Shown: positions 7,056 through 14,665 of the stretch, one piece after another
How the letters are laid out: each line of letters starts with the position of its first letter
Position numbering within the stretch: the first letter of the stretch is position 1
NCBI GenBank assembly: GCA_023428185.1
Contig: JAEYYZ010000090.1
Coordinates: 1 to 14,665, forward strand
Origin: Actinomycetes bacterium
Lineage (GTDB): Bacteria > Actinomycetota > Actinomycetes > Actinomycetales > Demequinaceae
DNA length: 14,665 nt
Direction of reading: 5' to 3'
Notes under the pieces: model-generated
Told to the model about the DNA's origin: nothing
Database searches by the model: none
The model's input: only the letters and a program-made list of their open reading frames with translations
Program-made: the position numbers and the translations under genes

Positions 7056-7787
7056 CTACGGACGCGACACGCCGGGCCCTTCACACACGATCACGCCACT
7101 TTGCCTGCCCGTCACGCCGTCCATGCGGTGGGAGAACAGTTGCGGGTCTTCAAAGGTGCACCGCGCATGTTTCACCACGGTGAGCCCAAGTTCAGCCATG
7201 CGCGCCTCCACGGCCCGCGGGAGGTCCAAGGCGGGAGTACCCCATTTGGTGGTGGAGAACGCTGCGGGGTGGCGGTGAGCTATCTCGGCGCGCATCGCTT
7301 CCGGCACTTCGTAACACTTCCCGCAAATAGCGGGGCCTATGACTGCCGTGATAATACGCAGGTCTTTCCATGTGCCGCGAAGGTCGGCTATGGCCGCCAC
7401 AAGGTTGTCGACCGCTCCCCCGTGGAGCCCCATGCGGCCTATATGCGCGGCTGCGACGGCGCCGGTGACGGGATCGTGAATCAACACAGGCACGCAATCC
7501 GCGGCAAGGGTTGCCAATGCCACCCCAGGGACGGTGGTGAGCAGGATGTCCGCAGGCGGAGCAGCCTGTCCGGGCTCGGTGATGCGCGCCACTGTGGCGC
7601 CATGGTGCGGATCCATGATGGTCACGGGCACGCCCGCCATGGTCGCTAACGTGGCGCGATTGGTCTCCACAGCGCCAGGCTCGTCGCCCACGTGTGTAGC
7701 GAGGTTGAGAGAGTCGTACGGCGGTTCGCTGACGCCGCCTTCCCTGTCCGTGAAAAACGCGCGTACCGGGAGGCCAGCGTCGAGCAC
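7056..7787 (-). CDS. pgeF: PgeF/YfiH family (DUF152, laccase-domain) protein
   Basis: A 243-residue single-domain protein of the YfiH family. In E. coli the member PgeF hydrolyses UDP-MurNAc carrying L-serine wrongly added in place of L-alanine, and other members act on purine nucleosides. The expected metal ligands are present: H62 in DPHHGATV, C98 in AADCVPVLIHD and H115 in AAHIGRMG. The family signature GPAICGKCYEV (151-161) is intact. Two positions look divergent: the usual Q-x-HG reads P-H-HG, and the usual HAGWRG reads HIGRMG. The GTG at 7787 lies 6 nt after the ftsZ stop, so the two are almost certainly co-transcribed. Its place beside murC and ftsZ suits a muropeptide-proofreading role; substrate choice is inferred. 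Confidence 0.93.
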   Translation of the reverse strand: MLDAGLPVRAFFTDREGGVSEPPYDSLNLATHVGDEPGAVETNRATLATMAGVPVTIMDPHHGATVARITEPGQAAPPADILLTTVPGVALATLAADCVPVLIHDPVTGAVAAAHIGRMGLHGGAVDNLVAAIADLRGTWKDLRIITAVIGPAICGKCYEVPEAMRAEIAHRHPAAFSTTKWGTPALDLPRAVEARMAELGLTVVKHARCTFEDPQLFSHRMDGVTGRQSGVIVCEGPGVSRP

Positions 7788-7793
7788 GATGCC

Positions 7794-8957
7794 CTACTTC
7801 AAGAAGTCTGGGATGTCGAGTGCGTCAGCACTGTCAAAGACGGGCCTAGTCTCGATCGCATCGGTATGTGCCGCAGGTTCCTCGACGAGCGGGTTACGCA
7901 ACACATCGATCTCTACGGGAGCGTCAACGGGCTCCAGGGCCTGCGCCGCGGGCGCGGCAACCGCGCCATCCACGGATCCCAGTGCACCCGAGTGGGCACG
8001 GAACGGCGGCGCGCCTCCGTCAAATCCGGCCGCGATCACGGTGATGCGGAGTTCGTCGCCCAAGGCATCGTCGATCACTGTTCCAAAGATGATGTTTGCC
8101 TCGGGGTGCGCGGCTTCTCGCACTAGACGTGCAGCGATTTCCACTTCCTTGATTCCCAAGTTGGAGCCGCCGGCGATGGACAGCAGCACACCGTGCGCGC
8201 CTTCGATGGACGCTTCCAATAGCGGGGACGAGATGGCGCCTTCGGCAGCGGCGAGCGCGCGGTTCTCCCCGCGAGCGCTGCTGACGCCCATGAGCGCCGT
8301 ACCCGCACCCTTCATCACCGACTTGACGTCGTTGAAGTCCACGTTGATGAGGCCGGGAGTGGTGATGAGGTCCGTGATTCCTTGAACGCCGCCCTGTAGC
8401 ACTTGGTCAGCGGCCGCGAAGGCGCCCAGCACGCTCAAGTGGGCGTCGTTGATGTCCAGCAAGCGGTCGTTGGGAATCACAATGAGCGTGTCGACTTCTT
8501 CGCGAAGCCGCTCGATGCCCGATTCCGCTTGGTCAGCGCGGCGTCTGCCTTCAAAACTGAATGGGCGCGTGACGACGCCCACCGTGAGAGCGCCCTGATT
8601 GCGAGCGATCTTGGCAACCACGGGAGCGCCACCGGTGCCGGTACCGCCGCCTTCACCCGCCGTGACAAAGACCATGTCTGCGCCGCGCAGGGCTTCGGCG
8701 ATCTCGTCTTCGTGGTCCTCGGCGGCTTTGCGGCCTACTTCAGGGTCGGCCCCTGCTCCCAGCCCGCGCGTGAGTTCGCGGCCGATGTCCAGCTTGACGT
8801 CGGCGTCGGACATAAGGAGGGCTTGAGCGTCGGTATTGATGGCGATGAATTCTGCGCCTCTCAACCCCACGTCAATCATGCGGTTGACAGCGTTCACGCC
8901 GCCCCCACCAACGCCCACAACCTTGATGGCGGTGATGTAGTTCTGCGGTGCAGTCAT
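7794..8957 (-). CDS. ftsZ: Cell division GTPase FtsZ
   Basis: Tubulin-like GTPase that forms the Z-ring. The 387-residue protein starts [20 protein letters not shown] with the first glycine-rich loop. The tubulin signature GGGTGTG is at 103-109. The synergy (T7) loop carries N205, D207 and D210 (NVDFND), needed to hydrolyse GTP in the neighbouring subunit. The GTPase and C-terminal subdomains end near residue 315. A short Ala/Pro-rich linker of about 60 residues leads to the C-terminal peptide [10 protein letters not shown] that binds SepF and other partners. A frame reaching 9020 would add 21 residues read from the A+T-rich spacer; ATG 8957 is preferred because it matches the family N-terminus. 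Only a partial Shine-Dalgarno (AAAGGG, 8 nt away) is seen. It is separated from ftsQ by a 131-nt regulatory spacer. Confidence 0.98.
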   Translation of the reverse strand: MTAPQNYITAIKVVGVGGGGVNAVNRMIDVGLRGAEFIAINTDAQALLMSDADVKLDIGRELTRGLGAGADPEVGRKAAEDHEDEIAEALRGADMVFVTAGEGGGTGTGGAPVVAKIARNQGALTVGVVTRPFSFEGRRRADQAESGIERLREEVDTLIVIPNDRLLDINDAHLSVLGAFAAADQVLQGGVQGITDLITTPGLINVDFNDVKSVMKGAGTALMGVSSARGENRALAAAEGAISSPLLEASIEGAHGVLLSIAGGSNLGIKEVEIAARLVREAAHPEANIIFGTVIDDALGDELRITVIAAGFDGGAPPFRAHSGALGSVDGAVAAPAAQALEPVDAPVEIDVLRNPLVEEPAAHTDAIETRPVFDSADALDIPDFLK

Positions 8958-9088
8958 ATCCCGAGCCCTTTCAACCTTAACGTTCAACTTGAAAGTTATA
9001 GTTATGTCAAGTTGATCCACCTTGAAGGTAGGGCCGCGCTAGCCCAACTCGCGGTATTCGCACGCGTGTCGCGCCACTTTCTTGAGGC
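8958..9088 (-). promoter_or_regulatory. ftsQ-ftsZ spacer, candidate ftsZ promoter and operator region
   Basis: This is the longest gap inside the division cluster. About 62 nt (8969-9030) are roughly one third G+C by my count, against clearly G+C-rich surroundings. On the minus strand it contains a perfect TTGACA (9003-9008 region) and a TATAAC about 6 nt further on; these are too close to be one -35/-10 pair. TATAAC is a good -10 match, but the hexamer 17 nt upstream of it is poor. Three odd-length palindromes surround these hexamers (see the repeat entry). In Streptomyces, ftsZ promoters lie in the equivalent gap, so a promoter here is expected; its exact position is not resolved. Confidence 0.55.
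8983..9029. repeat. Cluster of palindromes and a 9-bp inverted repeat before ftsZ
   Basis: Plus-strand palindromes are TTCAA-C-TTGAA (8983-8993), TCAA-G-TTGA (9007-9015) and ACCTT-G-AAGGT (9019-9029), centred at 8988, 9011 and 9024. The first two also form one exact inverted repeat, TCAACTTGA (8984-8992) against TCAAGTTGA (9007-9015), with a 14-nt A+T-rich loop. They could be binding sites for a dimeric regulator, or a 9-bp hairpin in the ftsZ leader RNA. No regulator is identified by this sequence. Confidence 0.7.
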
Positions 9089-10135
9089 CTACTCCGCGCG
9101 GGTAGTGGGCAATGTGGGCGCGGACACATCGATCACACCCGCTGATGCCGCTTGCGGAGACTGCAGTAGCACCATGAGCACTTGCGCCTTCAGTGCCGAT
9201 TGCTCTGCACTCCCCCACTCCACTCGCGGGCCTTCACGCAACTGGAACGCCACCGAGTCCTCGGTGGGAGCCGCGACGTCGTGAACTCGCGCCCGCAAGT
9301 CCGCTGGGAGTTCGTTGATGACCGTAATGACGGCGTCCAGAATCCGCTCACTTCCCTCGCCCACGGGAATGTTCACCACGGGGATGTCCGAAGGCACAGC
9401 CTGAATCACGGCCACGCGTTGCGCCTCGTCATCAAGCAACACAAACCCGCCCGCGGCATCGGGAATCGCGGCCACAGGCACCCGCGTAGTGACTTCAATC
9501 CTCAAACCGGCGGGCCACACGCGCGCAACTGACGCATGGCGCACTCCCTGAATCTCCGCCAGCTGGTTCTCCAGGTGCACCACGTTGAGAGTGGTGAGCG
9601 ATTGACCCACATACGGCGCCACAGCCGCGTCCACTGCTGCAGGATCCACCACCACGCCTAGCCCAGAGACTTCAACCTTGTTCGCGTCCAGATCAAAGAC
9701 TGGCGATAGCAACACCACCCACATCGAACCCACCACGATGCCTGCGACCAGCAAGCGGCGGCCAGCGGTGGTCATGCGTCGCCTGCGTTGCACGCGTTGC
9801 TTCTCTTGAATGCGTTCGCTCACGCGATGCGTGACTGCCGCCGAACTCCGGTGCCCCGGATCCACGGGAGCCCATTGCGGGCTCGCGGCTGCCCTGTGCG
9901 TGTCCACGGTGGTGGCGGGTGCCATCGTCCGCGCAGGTGGCGTCTTTGCGTCGGGAGCGGGGCTTCTCGCGGGCACTGCGGCCCTGACTTGTGCGTGAGG
10001 CTTGGCCGAGCGTGCGCGTGGAGTCGCAGCCGACGGAGGCACAGCGCGCGGTGGAGTAGCGGGCTGGAGCCCGGTTCGCTTCTGCGAAGACCTCCCACTC
10101 CCTCCCCCCGGGACTCCCGGGCGTCGTTCAGTCAT
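9089..10135 (-). CDS. ftsQ: Cell division protein FtsQ (DivIB-like)
   Basis: Bitopic divisome protein that links cytoplasmic and extracellular division components. The 348-residue protein has a long cytoplasmic N-terminus of about 125 residues rich in Pro, Ala, Arg and Ser. A basic cluster (QRRRRM) leads to one membrane helix at about 128-146 (LLVAGIVVGSMWVVLLSPVF). The POTRA domain covers about 150-220, with VSGLGVVVDPAAV and VWPAGLRIEVTTRVPVA, followed by the FtsQ beta domain. The ATG at 10135 overlaps the murC stop as ATGA, with GGAG 5 nt upstream. An upstream in-frame start at 10201 would lie inside murC and lacks support. The ATGA overlap suggests translational coupling to murC. Confidence 0.95.
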   Translation of the reverse strand: MTERRPGVPGGGSGRSSQKRTGLQPATPPRAVPPSAATPRARSAKPHAQVRAAVPARSPAPDAKTPPARTMAPATTVDTHRAAASPQWAPVDPGHRSSAAVTHRVSERIQEKQRVQRRRRMTTAGRRLLVAGIVVGSMWVVLLSPVFDLDANKVEVSGLGVVVDPAAVDAAVAPYVGQSLTTLNVVHLENQLAEIQGVRHASVARVWPAGLRIEVTTRVPVAAIPDAAGGFVLLDDEAQRVAVIQAVPSDIPVVNIPVGEGSERILDAVITVINELPADLRARVHDVAAPTEDSVAFQLREGPRVEWGSAEQSALKAQVLMVLLQSPQAASAGVIDVSAPTLPTTRAE

Positions 10136-11517
10136 CGCCGCTCCGCGCGGAACTCGGGTGGCGAATCCGCACCACGTTGCTGAATCGCGTCCAGAATCCA
10201 CTGCGCCGCTTCCGTCACCGTCCCGGAGCCCACAGTGAGGACGATGTCCTCCTCCCGGGCTACCTCGGCGGCCCGTTGGGCAGCGTCCTCAAGGCTCGAC
10301 GCGAGCTCGAGCGACTGGTCGGCCTGAAGGTCCACTGCAGCGGAGATGAGTTCGCTCGACACGCCCTCAATGGGGTCTTCACGGTCCCCATGCACCGGCG
10401 CCAACACCACAGCGGTATTGGGCTGAGACAACGCGGCTCCAAACGCCGTCGCCAGCAATTGAGTGCGACTAAAGAGCGCGGGTTGGAACAGTACGACGAG
10501 CCGCTGGCTTGCGGAGGTACGTGCAGCAGCCAAGAGCGCCGCCACTTCCGTGGGGTGATGCGCGTAGTCATCAATCACCGTGATGCCCCGCGCATGGCCA
10601 CGCACTTGGAACCGCCGTCCCGTCCCGGCGAACGTCGCGAGCGCCGCTGCGGCCGCGTGAGGATCCGCGCCCATTTCCACGGCGGCCATCCATGCTGCCG
10701 CCGCGTTGAGGCGGTTATGCGCGCCCGGAACGGGGATACGCAGCGCGTACTCCACGCCGCCGTGCACCAATGCGCTGTCCGTGACAACGACATCCGCGGT
10801 GCCGGCGCCGTACGTCACCACCCGCGGGGTTGAGCCCTGAGCCACAAGCCCGCCAGCCAACCGCGCCGCCCGCGGATCGTCCGCGCACACAATCAGCACC
10901 TTGCTTGAGGCCGCAAACTCCGCGAACGCGGCGATGAGCGCATCCGCGGAACCGTAGTGATCCAGGTGGTCAATCTCGATGTTGGTGATGATCGCTACCT
11001 CGGGCTGGTATCTCAAGAACGAGCCGTCTGATTCGTCGGCCTCCACCACGGCAACATCGGAGACACCGCCATAACCACCTGCGACTGCACCCTCGATACC
11101 GAACACTCGCGCACCCACAGCGAAACTCGCGTCAATGCCAGCCCCATGAAGCGCGGTCGCGACCATTGCCGAGGTGGTGGTCTTCCCATGGGATCCGGCC
11201 ACGGCTACCAAGCGCCTGCCTTCGAGCACCTTGGCGAGCGCCTCAGAACGGTGCCACACGTCGATCCCTGCGGCACGGGCGGCCGCCAACTCAGGATTGG
11301 ACTCACGCACGGCCGATGAGATGACCACTGCATCCACGCCGTCAACCATGGACGCGTCGTGGCCCACGCGCACGTCTGCTCCTGAAGCCTCGAGCGCCTC
11401 AAAGTACGCGGAACGGCGTTTGTCTGTTCCCGTGACCGTGGCTCCCCGGCACACCCACAGTTGCGCCACGGCGGACATCCCGGAGCCGCCTACGCCAATG
11501 AAATGAAGCCGCGTCAC
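10132..11517 (-). CDS. murC: UDP-N-acetylmuramate--L-alanine ligase
   Basis: Cytoplasmic ligase that adds L-alanine to UDP-MurNAc with ATP, the first step in building the stem peptide. The 461-residue protein has the usual Mur ligase layout. The N-terminal UDP-binding domain starts TRLHFIGVGGSGMSAVA. The ATP loop is GSHGKTTT (109-115 region). The central domain contains EADESDGSF (159-167) and NIEIDHLDHY (179-188). The C-terminal domain contains IDDYAHHPTEV (315-325), all typical of MurC. The GTG at 11517 overlaps the murG stop as GTGA. Its own stop overlaps the ftsQ start as ATGA, so it is coupled on both sides. Length is normal for the family. Confidence 0.97.
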   Translation of the reverse strand: MTRLHFIGVGGSGMSAVAQLWVCRGATVTGTDKRRSAYFEALEASGADVRVGHDASMVDGVDAVVISSAVRESNPELAAARAAGIDVWHRSEALAKVLEGRRLVAVAGSHGKTTTSAMVATALHGAGIDASFAVGARVFGIEGAVAGGYGGVSDVAVVEADESDGSFLRYQPEVAIITNIEIDHLDHYGSADALIAAFAEFAASSKVLIVCADDPRAARLAGGLVAQGSTPRVVTYGAGTADVVVTDSALVHGGVEYALRIPVPGAHNRLNAAAAWMAAVEMGADPHAAAAALATFAGTGRRFQVRGHARGITVIDDYAHHPTEVAALLAAARTSASQRLVVLFQPALFSRTQLLATAFGAALSQPNTAVVLAPVHGDREDPIEGVSSELISAAVDLQADQSLELASSLEDAAQRAAEVAREEDIVLTVGSGTVTEAAQWILDAIQQRGADSPPEFRAERR

Positions 11518-12662
11518 GAACGTCCCGCCTTAGTTTTGCCTGTACCCGATTCCAGAGAGCCTTCAACAAGGTCGGCGAGCCGTTGCGCCCCATCACGGAT
11601 CCCGATGCTCGCCGCAGCAGCGCGTGCCGCTCGGCTCGAATCGGGGTCAAGAACCAAGCGCTCGGCCTGTTGTTCCAGGGCTGCAGGGGTGAGGTCGGAG
11701 TCGTCGATCAGTACCGCCGCGCCAGCCGCCACCGCCGCCGCAGCGTTCAGAGCCTGTTCGCCATTGCCGTGAGGCAGCGGCACGTACACGGCAGGCAAAC
11801 CCAAAGCGGTGACCTCACTGACGGTGGCCGCACCTGCTCGGCAGGCCACGGCATCGGCGCAGGCAAACATGTGTTCCATGTCATGTGCGTATTCGCGGAC
11901 GTCGTACATGCGCCGCTGGTCAGGCTCCAAGGCAGCGTGGAGTTCCAGCGCTTCGTCTGCCTTGCCCTTACCCGTCAAGTGGATCACGTGCACTCCATGT
12001 GCCACGAGCGCCCGCACGGCACCTACCGTGGCGGCATTGAGAGATGCCGCACCCAAGGATCCCCCCGTCACTAGCAGCACGGGCGCGTCTGCTGGCCATC
12101 CCAGTCGTGCCCGCGCGGCCGCCCGCACTGCCGCGGCACTGTCTGGCACCACGAGGTCGTCGGCGAGCATGCGCACTTCTTCACGCAACGGTAGGCCCGT
12201 TACCACGGCTCCGCGCAGGGGCGTGCCTGGAAACGTGATGGCCACCGCCGCCGCCTTGCGAGCACCCAAGCGGTTGGCGAGGCCAGGCCGGGCATTGGCC
12301 TCATGGACAATAACCGGCACTCCTCGCCGGTTCGCCGCCACATAGGCGGGTGCTGACACGTAACCGCCAAAGCCCACCACTGCTTGAGCTTGAGTGGCGT
12401 CGATGGCAGCACCTGCCGCATTGACAGCTGCACGCCACGCTGCGGGCAGTCTCACCATGTCTCCCGAGATCCGGCGCGGCAACGGCGCTCGAGGAACCAC
12501 GTGTAAGTCAAGCCCTGCTCGCGGCACCAATTCGGATTCGAGTCCGGTTGCCGTCCCCAAAGCGGCTACCTGGTGACCCCTGTCAGCGAGCTCGGCCGCC
12601 GTGGCTAGCAAGGGGTTGACGTGTCCGGCGGTTCCGCCGCCAGCGAGCAGGATGTTAGCCAC
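11514..12662 (-). CDS. murG: UDP-GlcNAc:undecaprenyl-PP-MurNAc-pentapeptide GlcNAc transferase
   Basis: Peripheral membrane GT-B glycosyltransferase that converts lipid I to lipid II on the inner face of the membrane. The 382-residue protein carries the glycine loop GGGTAGHVNP (8-17) and GFGGYVSAP (97-105). HEANARPGLANR (120-131) corresponds to the conserved HEQNxxPGxxNR with Q replaced by A. The second glycine loop is TGGSLGAASLN (199-209). The donor-binding segment is CRAGAATVSEVTALGLPAVY, beginning at 274, followed by PLPHGNGEQALNA. The GTG at 12662 is preceded by GAGGG at 4-nt spacing and overlaps the ftsW stop by 8 nt. Its product is the substrate polymerised by FtsW. Confidence 0.97.
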   Translation of the reverse strand: MANILLAGGGTAGHVNPLLATAAELADRGHQVAALGTATGLESELVPRAGLDLHVVPRAPLPRRISGDMVRLPAAWRAAVNAAGAAIDATQAQAVVGFGGYVSAPAYVAANRRGVPVIVHEANARPGLANRLGARKAAAVAITFPGTPLRGAVVTGLPLREEVRMLADDLVVPDSAAAVRAAARARLGWPADAPVLLVTGGSLGAASLNAATVGAVRALVAHGVHVIHLTGKGKADEALELHAALEPDQRRMYDVREYAHDMEHMFACADAVACRAGAATVSEVTALGLPAVYVPLPHGNGEQALNAAAAVAAGAAVLIDDSDLTPAALEQQAERLVLDPDSSRAARAAAASIGIRDGAQRLADLVEGSLESGTGKTKAGRS

Positions 12663-13863
12663 GCCGCCCTCGCGAAATCACGGCCAAGGATCGGCTCACT
12701 ACAGAAGGCCGTGCCGAGAACGCTTCGGGCGCTCCAGGTTCGGTGCGCGCAAAGGCCATCAACACGCCGATGGCCGCGAGAGACATGACGAGCGACGAAC
12801 CACCAGACGAGACCAAAGGAAGAGGCACTCCAGTCACTGGCAGCAGTTCGAGCACCACGCCGATGTTGATGAGCGCTTGACCCACAATCCACGCTCCAAT
12901 GGCGCCCGCGGCGATCTTCACAAAGGGATCCTTGTGTCGCTGGACCACGCGGTTCACGGCAACCACGATGAGCCCAAAAGCGATGAGCACCAAGAGCGTG
13001 CCAATGAGCCCAAACTCTTCGCCCAAGATGGCAAAGATGAAGTCGTTGTCAGCGGCGGGAAGATAGCCCCACTTCTCGCGGCTCATACCTGGACCCAGGC
13101 CCCACAACCCTCCGCTTGCGAGCGCCCACGTGCCGTGCGTTTGCTGATAACACTCGCTCGTGGGATCACAGGAGTCCGAGAGCCACACGCTCAAACGGGC
13201 CACGCGAGACTCTGCGGCAATGACAAGTAGCGCGGTAGCTCCCACGAGCATGACGCCGCCGGTGACAAAGAACCTCAACGGCAAGCCCGCTACCCAGTAG
13301 GCGGTCGCAGCAATCATCATCACCACAATGGCCGTACCCATGTCGCGGCCTGCCAGCACCAAGAGCAAGACGGCGCCGGTAGCAATACCCCCTGGGACCA
13401 CGATGCTCTTGATGGTGACCAGTTGCCGCCTGAACGTGGCGAGGACTACGCCTAGGTAGAGCGCGAGGCCGAGTTTGGCGACCTCGGAGGGTTGCAACGT
13501 GAGAGGACCAACCGGCATCCAGTTGCGGTTACCGCCCACCGTGATTCCCCTGAAGATCACCAGCACCAGCATGATGAGCGAGCCATACAGCACCAGAGGT
13601 GCCATGCGCTTCCACCACGTCACTGGCATGCGGGAGCCCAGCACCAAGCACACCAAGCCCACAACGAGTGCGCCCAATTGAATCCAGAACAGTGCGTACG
13701 GGTCACCATCTTGTTGGCGGATGGAATAGATGGAGGATGACGACAGCACCACGGCCAAGCCCACGAGCAGCAAGATTCCGGTGGCCGCCGCCAACAGGTA
13801 ATACGACGCTGCGGGCGACTTCCATGCGGAGGTGGTGACGGGTCGCGAGGCGGTAGCCGTCAT
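12655..13863 (-). CDS. ftsW: Septal peptidoglycan glycosyltransferase FtsW (SEDS family)
   Basis: SEDS-family membrane enzyme that polymerises lipid II at the septum with a partner class B penicillin-binding protein. The 402-residue protein has about ten hydrophobic segments between residues 20 and 372. Family motifs are GGNRNWMPVGPLTLQPSEVAK (110-130), GLGPGMSREKWGYLPAADND and onwards, and PLPLVSSGGSS (347-357). The essential acidic residue of the family corresponds to D274 in DNDFIFAILGEEFG. The large extracytoplasmic loop (about 221-270) contains two cysteines, C232 and C238. The ATG is preceded by GGAGG with 5-nt spacing, directly after the murD stop. Membership of FtsW rather than RodA is supported by position between murD and murG. 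Confidence 0.97.
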   Translation of the reverse strand: MTATASRPVTTSAWKSPAASYYLLAAATGILLLVGLAVVLSSSSIYSIRQQDGDPYALFWIQLGALVVGLVCLVLGSRMPVTWWKRMAPLVLYGSLIMLVLVIFRGITVGGNRNWMPVGPLTLQPSEVAKLGLALYLGVVLATFRRQLVTIKSIVVPGGIATGAVLLLVLAGRDMGTAIVVMMIAATAYWVAGLPLRFFVTGGVMLVGATALLVIAAESRVARLSVWLSDSCDPTSECYQQTHGTWALASGGLWGLGPGMSREKWGYLPAADNDFIFAILGEEFGLIGTLLVLIAFGLIVVAVNRVVQRHKDPFVKIAAGAIGAWIVGQALINIGVVLELLPVTGVPLPLVSSGGSSLVMSLAAIGVLMAFARTEPGAPEAFSARPSVVSRSLAVISRGRRG

Positions 13864-13873
13864 CTCTTCCTCC

Positions 13874-14665
13874 CTACAGTGCCCTCACTTGTGCGGCGAA
13901 CTGTTCGCCGCGATCCGAGTAACTGGTGAACTGGTCAAACGATGCGCAGGCGGGAGAAAGCAACACGGTGTCGCCCGGTAGGGCAAGCTCCCGCGCAGCA
14001 CCTACTGCTCGCGCCATCACAGTGTCTCCCGGCTCAATGCGCGTCACGGGGATATCAACGGCGTGTTTGCTGAGCGCTCCAGCTAACGGTTCTGGGTCTA
14101 CGCCAATGAGCACCACTGCTCGTAGCCGCCCCGCCACGGCGCGCACGAGGTCGTCAAAGTGCTGGCCCTTGGCATCCCCGCCCGCGATCCACACCACGGA
14201 CCGAGGCTTGTGCGCTCCAAAGGCCGCCTTAGTAGCGTGAGCGTTGGTGCCTTTGGAGTCGTCAACATAGGTGACGCCTTCATGTGTTGCCACCAGGGCA
14301 GTGCGGTGGTGGTCGAGTCGGAAGCCACGCAATCCGTCTCGCACGGCATCGGCCGATGCTCCGGCCGCCCTAGCCAACGCGGAAGCGGCAAGCGCATTGG
14401 TCACCACATAAGTAGGCACGTCCCCCGCCACCAAATGCGCAAGGTCGTCCACGTGGCCCAGCTCCACTGCTTCTCGGTGACGGAAGTCGGTGAAAGCCCT
14501 GTCTAGCAAGAGCCCGTCCACTACGCCCAACTGCGAGACAGCAGGCGCACCCGCAGTGATGCCGACAGCCCTGCACCCTTCCTGGACGTCCGCGTCTTCC
14601 ACCATGCCCTCGATGAGTCGGTCTTGGGCGGGGTACACGCACGCGGTGACCGCGTTGCGGTACAC
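13874..14665 (-). CDS. murD: UDP-N-acetylmuramoylalanine--D-glutamate ligase (5' part outside window)
   Basis: Cytoplasmic Mur ligase that adds D-glutamate to UDP-MurNAc-L-alanine. Only the last 263 codons are present; the frame is open through the window edge, so the GTG there is not a proper start. What remains is the end of the central domain and the whole C-terminal domain. Visible motifs, numbered from the edge, are HHRTALVATHEGVTYVDDSK, reaching DDSKGTN (135-141), VWIAGGDAKGQ (158-168) and LLSPACASFDQFTSYSDRG (235-253). These are characteristic of MurD. It ends 10 nt before ftsW, whose ribosome-binding site begins at the murD stop codon, so the two are co-transcribed. Confidence 0.96.
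   Translation of the reverse strand: MYRNAVTACVYPAQDRLIEGMVEDADVQEGCRAVGITAGAPAVSQLGVVDGLLLDRAFTDFRHREAVELGHVDDLAHLVAGDVPTYVVTNALAASALARAAGASADAVRDGLRGFRLDHHRTALVATHEGVTYVDDSKGTNAHATKAAFGAHKPRSVVWIAGGDAKGQHFDDLVRAVAGRLRAVVLIGVDPEPLAGALSKHAVDIPVTRIEPGDTVMARAVGAARELALPGDTVLLSPACASFDQFTSYSDRGEQFAAQVRAL

Noticed and set aside
8974..8990. LexA (SOS) box before ftsZ, suggested by GAAC and GTT fragments
   Set aside because: The required GAAC-N4-GTTC spacing and symmetry are not present.
8958..9020. A 21-residue N-terminal extension of FtsZ
   Set aside because: It is translated from the A+T-rich palindromic spacer, and the downstream ATG gives the normal family N-terminus.
8403..9284. A 293-codon plus-strand open frame opposite ftsZ, the spacer and the end of ftsQ
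   Set aside because: No recognisable motif, and most of it mirrors conserved FtsZ codons on the other strand.
1..14665. A novel defence, mobile or biosynthetic system
   Set aside because: Every substantial minus-strand frame belongs to a known core family, the genes are co-linear and there is no composition break or integrase, transposase or repeat array.

Overview
The window is a core chromosomal region of a high-G+C Gram-positive bacterium (Actinomycetota). All 15 recognisable genes lie on the minus strand, so the biological reading order runs from position 14665 down to 1. The phylum call rests on the murD-ftsW-murG-murC-ftsQ-ftsZ-pgeF-sepF-yggT-divIVA(wag31) order, the FtsZ tail ending DIPDFLK, the frequent GTG/TTG starts and the dense translational coupling. 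A Micrococcales-like lineage is a plausible guess from the FtsZ sequence, but I cannot place it to family.

Layout in transcription order. (1) 14665-9089: the tightly packed peptidoglycan block murD (5' cut by the window edge), ftsW, murG, murC, ftsQ. Gaps are 10 nt or less and three junctions overlap by 4-8 nt. (2) 9088-8958: a 131-nt spacer with an A+T-rich, palindrome-rich patch, the best candidate regulatory region here. (3) 8957-5157: ftsZ, pgeF, sepF, yggT and divIVA, the septum-assembly and polar-growth part, with gaps of 6, 63, 71 and 115 nt. (4) 5156-5023: a 134-nt spacer with a possible promoter. (5) 5022-2589: a coupled four-gene unit, namely a TraR/DksA-type zinc-finger protein, lspA, an RluD-type pseudouridine synthase and a GNAT acetyltransferase. 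(6) 2588-2511: a short spacer with stacked palindromes and a -10-like hexamer 7 nt before the next start. (7) 2510-1: dnaE, the replicative polymerase alpha subunit, first 836 codons; its 3' end is outside the window.

Together the genes make and flip-side process lipid II precursors (MurD, MurC, MurG), polymerise septal glycan (FtsW), build and anchor the Z-ring (FtsZ, SepF, FtsQ), proofread muropeptide precursors (PgeF), direct polar growth (DivIVA), mature lipoproteins (LspA), modify rRNA (RluD type) and replicate DNA (DnaE).

I found no mobile element, CRISPR array, RNA gene, plus-strand gene or obviously new multi-gene system. The points that merit a second look are small: the palindrome cluster before ftsZ, possible leaderless starts for dnaE and yggT, the apparent absence of yggS and ileS from positions where related genomes often carry them, and sequence departures in PgeF.
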